Numbered from the stretch's first letter, positions 41,116 to 51,925 are shown. The stretch is DNA of 64,000 nt from Mermis nigrescens (GCA_036768485.1 JAVLUZ010000169.1:1353314-1417313), one strand, 5' to 3'. Made by a program: numbers and translations. Notes: a model not told the origin generated them from the sequence alone.

Positions 41116-41434
41116 ATGGACTCTTGTGCTCCTGAATTACGTTCAAAGAAGATTATAGCTCAAATTCACCTGTGCTTTCGCAAATTGCCTCGACCAAATG
41201 TATGCACTAACGATCGGACTTTGTTATTTTTGCCAAAAAATTTGCGAAGAACGAGATTGTTTTAGAACAGATTCGGGTAATTTATTCTTTTCTATATTAA
41301 TGTGCCCGAAATGTTTGGAATACAATAAGACGAGACAAGAGGTAGGGATTGCAGTTCTTGAAAGATACTTGGAAGTATGAAAAACTATGGCCTCACGACG
41401 GGAAGAAAGCTTGCTAAAAATAGCATCGGAATAG
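41116..41434 (+). pseudogene. Cys-finger protein (Polinton 2)
   Basis: Homologue of 17898-18215 with a shifted N-terminus and a premature stop near 41380. The two CxxC pairs (CYFCQKICEERDCF; MCPKCLEYNK) remain in frame (41198-41380). Confidence 0.75.
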
Positions 41435-41444
41435 AGCTGGAGTC

Positions 41445-41452
41445 TATATAAG
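41445..41452 (+). promoter_or_regulatory. TATA box (TATATAAG), Polinton 2
   Basis: Same box and leader (GGGATTGAAAAT...TGTGCGGTCGAAA-ATG) as 17820-17887 in Polinton 1. Confidence 0.65.
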
Positions 41453-41512
41453 GGATTGAAAATATAAAAAAGCATCATTCTTTAAAATTTTTCACTTACT
41501 GTGCGGTCGAAA

Positions 41513-41898
41513 ATGTCTTCTGGTCAGCAAATCTTTCTTACCTTTTGTTCCGAGCTGGCTTGGATTTTTTCTCAATTTCCATACAACGATTATCAACTTG
41601 CTCGAATCACTACGAATTTTTGGAACCGCTTCTCTCATGCTTACAAAGATCAGTGGAAAGCGACTGCTGCGCAATACAACACACAGCGTGAGTTGACAGG
41701 AAAAATAAACGGCGCGGTTTCAGGCATTTCGCTATTGCTTTAGAGCGGCAAATGGTTCGTTTCGATTCATCTTTCTTTGTCGAAATGTGGCAACATGTTC
41801 GGCCAGAACGTCGTGTTATTTGGACACTGTCAACCGAAAATACTGTTGATACGCCAATTGAGCGTATCATGAGCAATATAGAAAACCTCAATTTGTAA
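41513..41898 (+). pseudogene. Homologue of the 17435-17820 unknown protein (Polinton 2)
   Basis: The first ~75 codons are open (MSSGQQIFLTFCSELAWIFS...), including the place where the Polinton 1 copy shifts. It then shifts after ELTGKING near 41710 and homology continues in another frame to TAA at 41896. Confidence 0.72.
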
Positions 41899-41960
41899 AA
41901 AATTTACATTCGCCTGAAAAAAATACTCGAAAAAAAAATTTAAAAAAACCCAAAAACATG

Positions 41961-42033
41961 GCCTGCGCTGAAGCTCGGGTCCTCGCCTCGCAGGCTGGGC
42001 AGTTGCATGAGCAGCTGGCTGAGAGAGAGCTTC
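41961..42033 (+). ncRNA. HDV-like self-cleaving ribozyme C (Polinton 2)
   Basis: P1 GCCUGC, P2 GAAGCU, P3 GGG, L3 UCCUCGC, P3' CUC, P1' GCAGGC, junction UGGG, P4 CAGUUGC-AUGA-GCAGCUG, J4/2 GCUGAGAGAG, P2' AGCUUC. Versus ribozyme B the changes fall in loops, in the tolerated N of J4/2, or convert Watson-Crick pairs to G-U wobbles. So the fold survived in an element whose proteins are broken. Preceded by an A-rich tract with A9 and A7 runs (41921-41959) and followed 3 bp later by TATATTAG (42037-42044) of the ATPase gene. Confidence 0.85.
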
Positions 42034-42068
42034 ATCTATATTAGAAAAAAGCACAATTCATACACGTA

Positions 42069-42689
42069 ATGAAAATAATCTCCGATTTGAGCAACCCTTC
42101 ACTTGTATTGTAGCCGACCCCACAAAGGCTGAAAAATCAACTTTTGTAAAACAGCTTATAAAAAATGCAAATAATTTTATTCATCCACCTCCGAAATTTA
42201 TATAGTGATCTTTCGCAGAAAAATCAAAGTTTGCATGAAGAGATGGAAACTAGCGTAATTTTAATGATAGGACCCCTGATTTAAGTCTAGTTAGGCAGCA
42301 TAGCAGTGAACCACAATTAATTATAATAGACGATCCTATGCAAGAAGCAAAAAATGATATATTATTTACACGCTGTTGTCATCATTGGGATGTTTCTGTC
42401 GCAAATATCGTTCAAAACATATTTTTTAAAGGTTTAAGAACATGTCGCATAAACACGGAATATTTAGTTTCAATGAAGAATCCGTCCGATCGGCTTCAAT
42501 CGGCTTCAAACATTAGCCCATCAGCTCAACCCTCATAATCCTAAGTTTTTTTCTGGAAACCTTTAATGATGCTACAAAAGAAGCGTTTTCTTTCTTTTGG
42601 TCGACTTGACACAATCTACACCAGAAAATTTACATCTCCGCGCTAAAATTTTTTCAAAAAATCCTGTTGTTTACACCACAAAAGTATAG
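42069..42689 (+). pseudogene. Packaging ATPase (Polinton 2)
   Basis: Collinear with 16651-17268. Walker A reads DPTKAEKST, both conserved glycines changed. A stop and shifts occur near 42205 and later. The segment from Walker B to the sensor region (42338-42538) is still open. Confidence 0.8.
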
Positions 42690-42723
42690 AAGAACCTAAA
42701 TATATTTTAGGTTTAAGTTAAAA

Positions 42724-43082
42724 ATGGCTCCAGAACGTTTACAAAAACACATTAGTTAAATTTGTCTGAAGTTGTCTTAAAGTTGTCTGAGGCAAAACCT
42801 AAGCAACGTGAAGCAATATTAGAACATGCCGAAAATGACCTAATTTTATGCTTATGCGAATGCATACTCAACGTGTTTAGTGGTAATGTCCCTTTAAAAC
42901 CGCTTGAGTCCGAAAAATTGAGTAAATTCAAGACACAGCTGCGCAACCTATCTGCCTCAAATATATCAGTAAAGAAAAAGAAAAAGGACATATTGGTACA
43001 AAAGGGTTGTTTCCTTCCTACCTTACTCGCGCCTATATTAGGAATTGCAGGGCAGCTTTTAGCAGACGCAATTATTAAATGA
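42724..43082 (+). pseudogene. Small Lys-rich virion-type protein (Polinton 2)
   Basis: Homologue of 16275-16616 with a stop after the first ~13 codons. The rest is open and keeps VKKKKKDILVQKG and the hydrophobic tail. Confidence 0.72.
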
Positions 43083-43759
43083 TGATTCATACAAACAAAA
43101 TTATTCTTGTCCCCCACGAGCTTGCTCGGGGATAAAATAAAAGCACTACCAAGTACTTGTCAAATCTAGATCGTGAAATGATGAATATTTTAAGCGACAA
43201 TTCGTTACCTATGGACGCTACAATTTTACAATATAATCAAATTTTGCGAAGGTATCAAACAGCTAAGCAGAATCTTGAAAAACCGTTACAGCTCGAAATT
43301 AAGGAAGAGAGAGCAGCAGACGCTAAATTTTTGCATACAGCCAAGCAAGAAATGAAAGAACCTATGGTACCTATAAAGACAGATGTTTTAGAAGAAGCAG
43401 TTTTTAGCACAGTACCCCGGAAATGGCAGAAACAAGCCTCACTATTACATAAATATGCTCGGAAAAGCCAACACATTAAATGGGCAGACAGAGGAGAATT
43501 GATTATTGACGGTAATAAAATCGCAGGATCGGACATGTTGATTTAGTTTCCGATTTTTCACGTATTCAAAAATCTGAACCCCCATGGTGCTGAAATTTTT
43601 CTTCAAAAATCAATCGATGAAAATATTCCAAAAGAATCTATTGTAAATAAAAGTCGATTGAATTTATTGCAAAACCAAGTTTATACATCGCCATCTTAGT
43701 CGTTTTCTATGTCATCGTCAGAAGAGAAAAAGCCACTGAAATACTGGATAAGTCTATAA
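43079..43759 (+). pseudogene. Homologue of the 227-aa late-cluster protein (Polinton 2)
   Basis: Collinear with 15595-16278. A stop near 43132, a shift near 43540 and a stop near 43699 break it. The central 130 codons (43157-43546) are open. Confidence 0.75.
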
Positions 43760-43806
43760 AAGAAATTTAAAGCATAATTAAACACAAAAAAAGAATTTTA
43801 CAAAAA

Positions 43807-44218
43807 ATGAGACAACAGTTCAATCCAGATAATTTTAACGCTGGGTAAGACTACTATACCAACCAATCTTCCCAGGTCGGATATGTATGGTGGGGTTCAA
43901 GGGAATGCCGTTTCAAAGAGGGGCTGGATTTGGTAACTTTTTCCGTTCACTTTCCAGGCTGGCTATACCTATGTTTAAATCAGCAGCATCTAGTGTGGGA
44001 AAACAAGCTCTATCTACGGCTGCACATATTGCCACAGATGTACTCAACGGCCATAATATTGTTCAATCAAAAGAAGAAAAGAAAAGACGGCACAGCTAAT
44101 TTGCTAAGGCAAGCTAGTGACAAATTTCAATAGCTAACGGGGCGAGGTTTGGGCACCCGACCCAAGCCTATAAAAGAAGTTCGTATTGACGTATTTTTAA
44201 CTGAAAAACGAAGTAAAT
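43807..44218 (+). pseudogene. Small basic virion protein (Polinton 2)
   Basis: Collinear with 15126-15548. Shifts near 43845 and 44075. GFKGMPFQRGAGFGNFFRSL is recognisable in the open part 43887-44099. Confidence 0.7.
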
Positions 44219-44223
44219 AAATA

Positions 44224-45523
44224 ATGTCTCTAATCGATTCATTCTCAGTCGCTAGTACAAAAAGCGAACTTGATTATTTCACTGTACCGTCTACCCAGGT
44301 AGTCATAAAACGCGGGTATTGGAATGAGATTAACTTAACAAATCCTGTAACAGACGAGGGTCCGTACGAATTTCACATTCCTCCCGACCCTCATTTTTTG
44401 CAACTAAATAAAAATTACATTTACATGCAAATTTCTATATCTAAAGGAACGCCTCAGGCTGATGGCACTGCGCCTGATGTAGGCCCTATCGATCTGATCG
44501 CCAAAACTCTATACCGTCAAGTGAAACTTTTTTAAATAATAAGCTCGTACAGAACAGCGGAGATAAATATGCATACCGAGTATTTTTAGAGACTGAACTG
44601 AATTATGGGTGGGATGCTAAAAATTCGCACTTGCAATCTGCTTTGTACATTGTAGAGAGTCCGGATTATAATGACACAGAAGACAATTATGGATTGAGAA
44701 AACGCATTACATTTTTTGCAGATAAGCCTTTAGTTGAATTGAGTGCGCCACTACACATTGATTCATTTTTACAGGACAGGTTTTTACTAAGTTTTACTGA
44801 CGTCAGGCTTGAATTAAACAGAAATCCTGACGCGTTTGTTTTGCAAAGTTTTAAGGGTGCTGAAAATGCGCATTTAAGTATTCAACACATGAAGTTTTGC
44901 GTACGAAAGACAGAAATTTTAGAAAGCACCAGACTAGCTATTGAAAGAGTACTTGCATCAAATACTATTAAATAAATCGTGCAAGAGTTACGATGATGAA
45001 TATACATATACCTAGCACTTGTCAATCTACTCCCCTTAATACCTTATTTTCAGGGCAGCTTCCTAGACGCATTATTTTAGGATGTGTGGATGCAGATGCG
45101 CATAAAGGAAATATAAAAAAATCTCCTTTCAATTTGAAATCATACAGCATAAATGATGCAAAAGTAATTTGTGGGGGCTTTACCTTCCTCTCCCACCCAT
45201 TCAGGCTAGACTTTAAAAATAACAAGTACCTTAGAGCTTTTGATCAATTATTCGGAACACTTGATATTAGTTGGGACAATAAAGGGAACGGGGTGACAAG
45301 AGAAGGGTTCAAAAACGGTCAGTGTCTGTTTGCATTATATTTGACTCCAGTTGAAGATGATGGCGGACATTGGGATTTAATTAGGGAAGGTACAACTAGC
45401 ATTGAAATATCATTTGCCGAAAAAATTTCCGATACGGGTCTTGAAGTGTTTGTTTATGCCGAGTTTGATAATTCAGTAATGTTAGATAAGAACAGAAACG
45501 TAATGCATGATTATAATGCTTAA
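44224..45523 (+). pseudogene. Major capsid protein (Polinton 2)
   Basis: Three open blocks, 44224-44535, 44631-44975 and 44993-45523, match the Polinton 1 major capsid throughout. The first ends at the same T6-TAA (44527-44535) as in Polinton 1. A second break at 44973-44992 is private to this copy. Otherwise well conserved. Confidence 0.78.
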
Positions 45524-45525
45524 AC

Positions 45526-46036
45526 ATGAATACCTTCCAACTAAATAGTGTATTAAAAGGCGATCAAGTAGTCGGTCAAAATTTCCTTGGTGTTTTCCCG
45601 AGCGACAAATTACCTCCCATTTTTAGCAAGCCCTGCTGCATTGGTAATTAATATGGACCCTAGTACCCAACCTGGTTTGCATTGAAGGTGCATGTATTTT
45701 GACGCACATGACTCGTGCGACTATTTCAACAGCTACGGCTTAGCGTCTGTTAACCAGACACAAATAATTATTCTACAGTATGTTACAAAAACCAAGCATA
45801 ATAAAAAATGCGTGCAGGAGCCACTAACGTCTACGTGCGGCCAAATAACTGTTTATTTTTTAATTTGGAGGTACAGAAGGGTGCCTATGACACTAATTTT
45901 AAAAAGTTCAGAAAAAGTTATGCGGACGAATTTGTAATGGGTTTTGTAAATAGTCTATTTAAGATAAAAACACCTCATCATAGATGAAGATTTTATCATA
46001 AACCAAATTTGTCAAAAATGTATCAATTTTCCATAA
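45526..46036 (+). pseudogene. Adenain-like protease (Polinton 2)
   Basis: Collinear with 13315-13823. Catalytic His lost (the GSHW segment has decayed, with a nearby stop at ~45684). The Asp block YFNSYG and the Cys block STCGQ remain. Several shifts. Confidence 0.75.
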
Positions 46037-46752
46037 CTTTGCCTAGCAACACGATGAGCGATAGACAAAATACGCCTTCAAAGTTTATTGTACATTCGCT
46101 GCAAAAATTAAAATTAATCGGTGATTAGGAATGTGGACTCTCGGAATTTATTTACCTTCATAATTGGCAAACAATAAGAAAACACAAAACGGAAATATAA
46201 AATTATAGATGCAGATGGTATAGAATATAGACTTCAAATAAAGGAAGGATGCTACGACTCCATCCAGGAGTTTTTAGAGGCTATGAAATTTTATATAGAA
46301 AAAGTAGGAATAGAATTCAATTATTACACTTCAATAAAACGGGTTTCTGTAATGATACTTGAATGCTTTGTGAAATCAGTGAAATTGTCCGAAAGAATAG
46401 CACATATTTTAGGATTCAAAGAAACACTACTAAAAGATACAGGATGGTCTGATAAGGACCCGGACTTGGTGGAGATGGTCTTGAAACCTTGTACGTCTAT
46501 GCAAATATTTTAGAACCCCAGATTGTAGGAGATGTTTCAGCCCCTCTTTTGCGCATCATAAACGTAGAAGGAACATACCCTAACATCATTGACAGAATCT
46601 ATGATTTTCCTCACTACATGCCCGTCCTCGTAAAAGATATTTCTAGCATAGAAATAAACATAAAAGACGATTTGGATCTATTAATACCGTTTATTTCTGG
46701 AGAAGTGATTGTCAAGCTACATTTTAGAAAAATTAAACCTTCATATTTTTAG
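46018..46752 (+). pseudogene. Minor capsid protein (Polinton 2)
   Basis: Collinear with 12596-13333. Stops near 46126 and 46198 and a shift near 46480. The distal part, 46489-46752, is open and nearly identical in protein sequence to Polinton 1. Confidence 0.76.
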
Positions 46753-46753
46753 A

Positions 46754-46761
46754 TATAAATG
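46754..46761 (+). promoter_or_regulatory. TATA-like box (TATAAATG) of the TBP pseudogene
   Basis: Same position after the minor capsid stop as TATAAATA in Polinton 1, with one changed base. Confidence 0.55.
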
Positions 46762-46795
46762 GTCGTGTCTATTAAAGATTCACTAATTCTCAGCC

Positions 46796-47332
46796 ATGGT
46801 GACAATTCGAAATGTTGTTTCTACAGCTCGAGTCTCTTCAAAGCTTTTAAATTTGTATAAAATTAAGAGAACTTGTGATGGTGTGGAATTTGATCATAAG
46901 AAGTTAAACGCTGCGGTAATTCGAATAACAGAGCCAAAATGTACAGGCCTGTTGTTTAGTAGCGGCAAACTAGTTTGAATCGGTGCTAAAGGCATTGAAC
47001 AAAACTAAATTGCGAACAAAGAAATTTGTGAAATGTCAAAGCAAAGCGGATATGATCTAAAACTGACTGAACATAAAATTTACAATATAGTTGAATCAGA
47101 AAATTTAGGTTCGATGATTAATTTACGGAATTTAGCTCAAAATTACAAAAGATTTTTTGAATACGGACAAAAATTATTTCCTGCTTTAAAACTATACTTC
47201 CCTTATTGTCAGCCCTCAGCCCTTATTTTCACAACAGGCAAAATTGTTATTACGGGAGCTAGGAGTGAGGCGCAAATTAAACGATTTGAGGAACACATAG
47301 TGTGTTTTATTGATGCGTTCAAAATAAAATGA
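46796..47332 (+). pseudogene. TBP core homologue (Polinton 2)
   Basis: Matches the Polinton 1 TBP over its full length: VTIRNVVSTARVSSKLLNLY, then TGLLFSSGKLV, LFPALKLYF and ALIFTTGKIVITGARSE. Two in-frame stops (near 46976 and 47007) separate two long open parts. Three of the four DNA-kinking Phe are kept; the first is Leu (HKKLNAA). Retention in the same terminal position shows TBP belongs to this Polinton lineage. Confidence 0.87.
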
Positions 47333-47452
47333 TTGCACACATAGGATAAAATGGATAACATAAGTTATGTCTGATAAGCTGTAGAACCTACATAAATGTA
47401 CAAGAAATAAAATGATTGCACATATAGGATAAAACGGCTAAGCACCCATGAC

Positions 47453-47724
47453 CATACGTGGGCAGCAAGAAAATTCTGGGGAGGGGGTGCAAGATTTTTT
47501 GAAGGTCGAAAAATGGCCTTAAAAATGGTGATATGGCGATAAAAACACCATTTTTCGACGTTTCTCATCAAGCACTATCCATTGGCATCAAAAAATTGCG
47601 AAAAAAAACGAAAAAAATTTCAAAAATTGAATTCTGGGGGGGTATTTTGATTTCTGGTGGGGGGGGGTATTTTGGTTTCTGGGGGGTGCATACCCCCCAA
47701 ACCCCGCCCCCACGCCCAGGTGTG
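47453..47724. mobile_element. hAT-type MITE M1, copy 6
   Basis: 272 bp, ends CATACGTGGGC / GCCCAGGTGTG, flanked by a perfect CCCATGAC (47445-47452, 47725-47732). Inserted between the TBP pseudogene and the terminal repeat. Confidence 0.87.
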
Positions 47725-47964
47725 CCCATGACCAATAAATAAGATGAGAATGAATAACATATAAACTGATTATTATCCACACACTTACATGTCTCGAAGT
47801 TCGAAAAACATGCAAAAATAGATCAACGTGGCAATGCTTCAACGTGCAGTGTGTTGATGATCTGAACTAAAATTAGAATAGTAGCATGGGGGACGTCTGC
47901 TAGTTAATTATGCAAATTAAAATTAATTGGCTCCGCCTGTCCTAGATAACCGACTGTGCATTAA

Positions 47965-48212
47965 GAACTTCGGCGCTTCGCACCTATGTGTAGTAGTATG
48001 CCCCAATTGTAGACGCTTTGCGCCTAAAAGGTGAGAGTCTATGCTTAAAATAGAACGCTAAAGTTCGATGCTTCTCGCCTATACTTTTGGAGTCTATATG
48101 CTTATGCGTGTGCTATATGCTTAAGCACGGTTATATGCTTAAGCGCGGCTATATGCTTAAGCACGGCTACATGCTTCAGCACAGAGACTCCAGAAGGGCC
48201 AGCTGTACTACT
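47965..48212. repeat. Polinton 2 right terminal repeat
   Basis: AACTTCGGCGCTTCGCACCTAT, GTAGTAGTATG, AAAATAGAACGC and repeated ATGCTTAAGCACGGCTA follow the order and vocabulary of the Polinton 1 right terminus. It ends GGGCCAGCTGTACTACT, where Polinton 1 ends GGGCCGGGAGTACTACT. Confidence 0.75.
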
Positions 48213-48838
48213 ACCGCGGGTCCCAGGATCTCTATCTTATAGCATTGTAAGCGTTATAAGATGGGCGATGACGTCATAATCTGCTCCCTGAGAAAAAAGC
48301 CAGGGAGCAAAGGGCAAGACATGCCGCAGCACGCCCAAGTACCCATTTGGGGTCAGCCGGGAGAGTCAGGGGGCGCCGATTATTGGGAGGGGAGGAATCT
48401 CCCTCGGGAGAATTTTTCCGTGGAGAAAAATCTGGAGGTGGTTCACCTCGAGATCTACTGGTCGGACTGGGCTCAAATTTTCAGGGTAGGAGGTGAGACA
48501 TGTCCGGACATGCCAGGGCCTGTCTGGACTCGCCTGTGACACGGGATGGGCAAATAAATTCTTGAAGCTACAGTAAACGATGTTCCAAAACCAGTTGTAC
48601 CGAATCACATATTTACATGTTTACACAAAGCATTGATAATAAGGTTAGGGTCTCACCTAACCATTCAGCGTAAAGTATTGATTCACTATTTTAAATTTTT
48701 AATCGTTTTCTTCTATTTTTTAGGTATGACTCGCTGCATGTCAGGAGCCGTGTAGTGGCCAGCAGGCTTAAGCCACTTGATGGCGAACTAATGCCTGACG
48801 TTTTCTATTTATTATTTACTTCAATTTTTTCTTTATTA

Positions 48839-49164
48839 TTACAATGACAAATTTTCGGTACAATTTATGATGCGATCTATTTCATCATCAACAATCTGCC
48901 CATGGCTGCCTGTTTATTTTCCGAGCAGTCTGCATAATTCGTCCAGGCGCGTCCTAGTGAGATTGCGAAGAACCCAAATCCGCGAATTTTTCTTTTTCCA
49001 GTCAAGTTTCTGGCCTGACTGTAAGCCTGCGCGGCCATTTTCCATTAGCCCTTGTGATGATCCGTAAATCGGTTCCAAAGATAAATTGCAAATCGAGCCA
49101 AGTCATTGTATTTGTATGTATGAATCGATCCGAGTTGAGTACAGAAGCAGACAAAAGCCTCCAT
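48839..49164 (-). pseudogene. Element 3 left arm: homologue of the 17435-17820 protein
   Basis: ATG at 49164, TAA at 48839. Shares the pattern FxxELxxI..YPYNDLARxAxYxWNRF...LTGKRKxRGFGxFA with Polinton 1 and ends in a similar INCTENLSL. Frameshifts break it. The TATAAATA box at 49221-49228 and an upstream GCGGTCGG just before ATG parallel the Polinton 1 leader. Confidence 0.6.
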
Positions 49165-49242
49165 CCGACCGCTTGGTGTAAAAAAAGAATTAAGAATGAA
49201 CTTCAGTCCGATTGTCCCTCTATTTATAGTTTTTTTCACCCT

Positions 49243-49530
49243 AGCAGTATCTAATAAATTATTTGATCGTCAATGCATTTTTTGAAAAACTCTTCGTAAA
49301 ACTCTTTCGTTTCACCGCTGAACTCAGTCCATAGTTTAAACAACGACTCTAAATCTTCAACTTCTATGCTTTTTTTCAGTGCATCAATGAATTTCTCTTT
49401 TATGCTTTTTGTTTATACTCTTGTTCCATTTTGACCAAAAGTACTTTCCTAGTTTTTCTTTGTCTTTTCTACCGTACTTAACAAAATGTAAAGAAATGTG
49501 TTTGTAAATGCTTCCTCCTTCCGATACCAT
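49243..49530 (-). pseudogene. Element 3 left arm: unknown protein B
   Basis: ATG at 49530 (MVSEGGSIYKHISLHFVKYG). A frameshift follows after ~35 codons. The same gene in the right arm (51630-51925) is more complete distally. No function recognised. TATAAATA at 49568-49575. Confidence 0.5.
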
Positions 49531-49567
49531 TTTCTAATTTTTGGTTTTTAAATACAATACTCACTGA

Positions 49568-49592
49568 TATTTATAAACAAAGTCTATAAATA
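49568..49592. promoter_or_regulatory. Divergent TATAAATA pair, element 3 left arm
   Basis: TATAAATA on the minus strand at 49568-49575 serves protein B, and on the plus strand at 49585-49592 serves the Cys-finger gene. Mirrored in the right arm around 51570-51592. Confidence 0.6.
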
Positions 49593-49668
49593 CTAGTAAT
49601 CTTGATTTGATTAAACTTATGATTTTCTTAAATTAAAAAAAATGTAGGAATTTTAAGTACAGCCAGAC

Positions 49669-50021
49669 ATGAAAATTAATGAACAGCCAAAACGTCCTAT
49701 TATGGACGTTAAGGAGCAGTTAAAATGTCCTTTTACTGAAACGGAAAAAAGCCGTATGGGAGGTCTATCAGACCCCCAATTGAGCTTTTTGGTAGAAATT
49801 TAGAGCGGGCCATGTACCCTCTTATGATTCATTTATGTTACTTTTGTCAGGAAAACTCTTCAGAGCGAAAATTTTTCGAAACTAATGGAGGCCGTTGGTA
49901 CGCTAACATTCAGTTATGCCCCAAATGTTGCGATTTCAACAGGGCAATGCAAGAAGCGGGACAGAGAGAATTAAAGCGCTACTCTGAGCAGCTGATCGAG
50001 GAAGACAAGACCAAGAACTAA
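49669..50021 (+). pseudogene. Element 3 left arm: Cys-finger protein
   Basis: ATG at 49669 (MKINEQPKRPIMDVKEQL) runs to TAG at 49801, and the conserved part continues in another frame from 49812 (CYFCQENSSERKFF ... LCPKCCDFNRAMQEAG). Divergent homologue of the Polinton 1 protein at 17898-18215. Inverted copy at 51150-51494. Confidence 0.6.
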
Positions 50022-50126
50022 AAGCCTATAAATATCACTTCGTTTTACTTTTAGCCATTGGTATATTTAACGAAGGCATCTCCAGGCGAATTATCGTGTC
50101 ATCACTTTGTTCTAAAACTAGTCAAA

Positions 50127-50441
50127 ATGGCCAATGCGAGATTTATTCACGTTAGGGATACCCAAAAAATAGACGCATTCTTTTGATCGCTAATGAGTCC
50201 TGAGTTTAGGGCAGAACGAAAGGAGGACGAGAGAAAGGACGCCTTTTGGAATTTCGCTCAGGATTTAAAACGTTGCATCCTACAAAAAGATATTGAAGAA
50301 ATGTATAGTGTCTGGCAAGGATTCGATGCTAATGGGAAGAATATGTCCGAACATTTTTATGATAATTCTATTTTACAGTACGTTTGCCATTGTTTAGTAT
50401 CCTATACTTTACACAAACCCGCCCTTAAGCGTTATTCATGA
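50127..50441 (+). pseudogene. Element 3 left arm: unknown protein D running into integrase-like sequence
   Basis: ATG at 50127 (MANARFIHVRDTQKIDAFF) with a TGA after 19 codons that is TGG in the right arm. The 50193-50441 frame FWNFAQDLKRCILQKDIEEMYSVW resembles protein B (FIDALKKCIEVEDLESLFKLW), so D and B may be paralogues. The last ~15 codons (SYTLHKPALKRYS) match the integrase N-terminal linker instead. TATAAATA at 50027-50034. Confidence 0.5.
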
Positions 50442-50600
50442 AATTAAGTATTAGTAAGCAGTATTGGTGAGCAATGGCAGTGTGATATTGAAGATCTTCA
50501 GTCATTAAGCGGGTTTAATGACAATTTTGAGTATCTACTAAATTGCATAGATATCTTTTCAAAGGACGGCGTAGATGAACAAAACATGAAAAACACAACT
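50399..50600 (+). pseudogene. Element 3 centre: Polinton integrase fragment
   Basis: SYTLHKPALKRYS, then stops, then IGEQWQCDIEDLQSLSGFND and LLNCIDIFSK align with Polinton 1 integrase TYTLHKPARRKYV, IDEQWAIDLVDLQSLRKHND and LLNCIDVFSK, including the first catalytic Asp. The rest of the core is deleted. This identifies element 3 as Polinton-derived. Confidence 0.75.
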
Positions 50601-50892
50601 GAGCGTGGGGAATATCATTGCACTAGTTGTACCGAAACAATGGTTGTACCGAAATAAGCATACCTTCAGTGCTGACGCCGTTAGCCTCGGCGGTGTGTTT
50701 CGACTGCCAGCTGGAATCAGTACGGGTGGAGAACTATTGACAGTTGTACTTTTAGGTGGAGTTCTTACTGGCTGCGGCGCCTGAGCAAAAAATATACATT
50801 TTTCAAAAATTATATTTTTTGGCTTTTATTTTTAATTTTTATCTTTTTTATGATCGTTATCTCATCAAAAAGGGGCGAGTCAGAGTCACTTT
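50601..50892. other. Unrecognised centre of element 3
   Basis: Contains small inverted motifs (GCCGTTAGCCTCGGCGG; TTGTACCGAAA twice), no open frame of interest and no HDV-type fold that I can build. Confidence 0.4.
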
Positions 50893-50899
50893 TTTAAAT

Positions 50900-51110
50900 C
50901 CTGAGCAAAATTTCAAAAGGCGTCCTTTTTCTCGGCCTCCTTTCGTTCTGCCTTAGGCTCAAAACTCATTAGCGACCAAAAGAATGCGTCTATTTTTTGG
51001 GTATCCCTAATGTGAATAAATCTCGCATTGACCATTTCGACTAGCTTTAGAACGGAGTGATGATACGATAGTTCGCCTGGAGACGCCATTGTTAAATATA
51101 CAAATGACTA
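50900..51110 (-). pseudogene. Element 3 right arm: unknown protein D
   Basis: Inverted copy of 50127-50270. ATG near 51041, TGG where the left arm has TGA, then running out at the inner end of the arm. Confidence 0.5.
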
Positions 51111-51149
51111 AAAATAAAACGAAGTCATATTCATAGGCTTTTAGGTCTT

Positions 51150-51494
51150 GGTCTTGTCATACTCAATCAGCTGCTCAGAGTAGCGCTTTAATACTCTCGG
51201 CCCCACTTCTTGCATTGCCCTGTTGAAATCGCTAAAATCTGGGGCATAACTGAATGTTAGCTTATCAACGGCCGCCATTTGTTTTGGAGAATTTGAGCTC
51301 TGAAGAGCTTTTCTCACAAAAATAATATAATCGAATCATAAGAGGGTACATGGCCCGCTCTAAATTTCTACCAAAAAGCTCAATTGGGGGTCTGATAGAC
51401 CTACCATACGGTTTTTTTCCGTTTCAGTAGAAGGACGTTTTAAGTGCTCCTTAACGTCCATAATAGGACGTTTTGGCTGTTCCTTGATTACCAT
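51150..51494 (-). pseudogene. Element 3 right arm: Cys-finger protein
   Basis: Inverted copy of 49669-50021, more damaged: the first CxxC region has lost its frame near 51300. Confidence 0.5.
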
Positions 51495-51629
51495 GTCTGG
51501 CTAAACTTTAATTTCTTCCATTTTTTGATTTAAGAAAAATTTATGTTTAATCAACCAGAGATTACTAGTATTTATAGACTTTTTTATAAATATCAGTGAG
51601 TATTGTATTTAAAAACCAAAAATTAGAAA

Positions 51630-51925
51630 ATGGCATCAGAAGGAGAAAGCATTTACAAACACATTTCTTTACACCTTGTTAAGTATGGTAGAATAGGCAA
51701 AGAAAAACTAGGAAAGTACTTTTAGAAAAAATGAAACAAGAATATAAACAAAAACGCTTAGAAGGGATATTCATTGATGCACTGAAAAAATGCATAGAGG
51801 TCGAAGATTTAGAGTCGTTGTTTAAACTATGGACTGAGTTTAGCGATGAAACGAAAGAGTTTTACGAACAGTTTTCCGTAAAATGCATTGACGATCATAT
51901 AATTTACCAGATACTGCTGGGGTGA
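51630..51925 (+). pseudogene. Element 3 right arm: unknown protein B
   Basis: ATG at 51630, stop after ~31 codons, then an open 64 codons with FIDALKKCIEVEDLESLFKLW and FYEQFSVKCIDDHIIYQIL. Acidic/helical, no known motif. TATAAATA at 51585-51592. Confidence 0.5.

Larger units (their letters stand above)
40736..48212 (+). mobile_element. Polinton/Maverick 2, decayed and left-truncated
   Basis: Collinear with the late half of Polinton 1: chromodomain, Cys-finger protein, unknown protein, ribozyme, ATPase, small virion-type proteins, capsids, protease, TBP, then a terminal repeat. polB and the integrase core are missing. Many stops and shifts. An M1 MITE lies at 47453-47724. Confidence 0.9.

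Noticed and set aside
37591..48212. Polinton 2 as one element bounded by 37591 and 48212
   Set aside because: Neighbouring 6-bp sequences (TGTGTG, ACCGCG) do not match, and Harbinger and unrelated sequence lie between, so the left fragment may belong to another insertion.
50601..50770. Possible fourth HDV-like ribozyme in the centre of element 3
   Set aside because: GCCTCGGC loosely recalls L3, but I could not find matching P1 and P2 partners in the required order.
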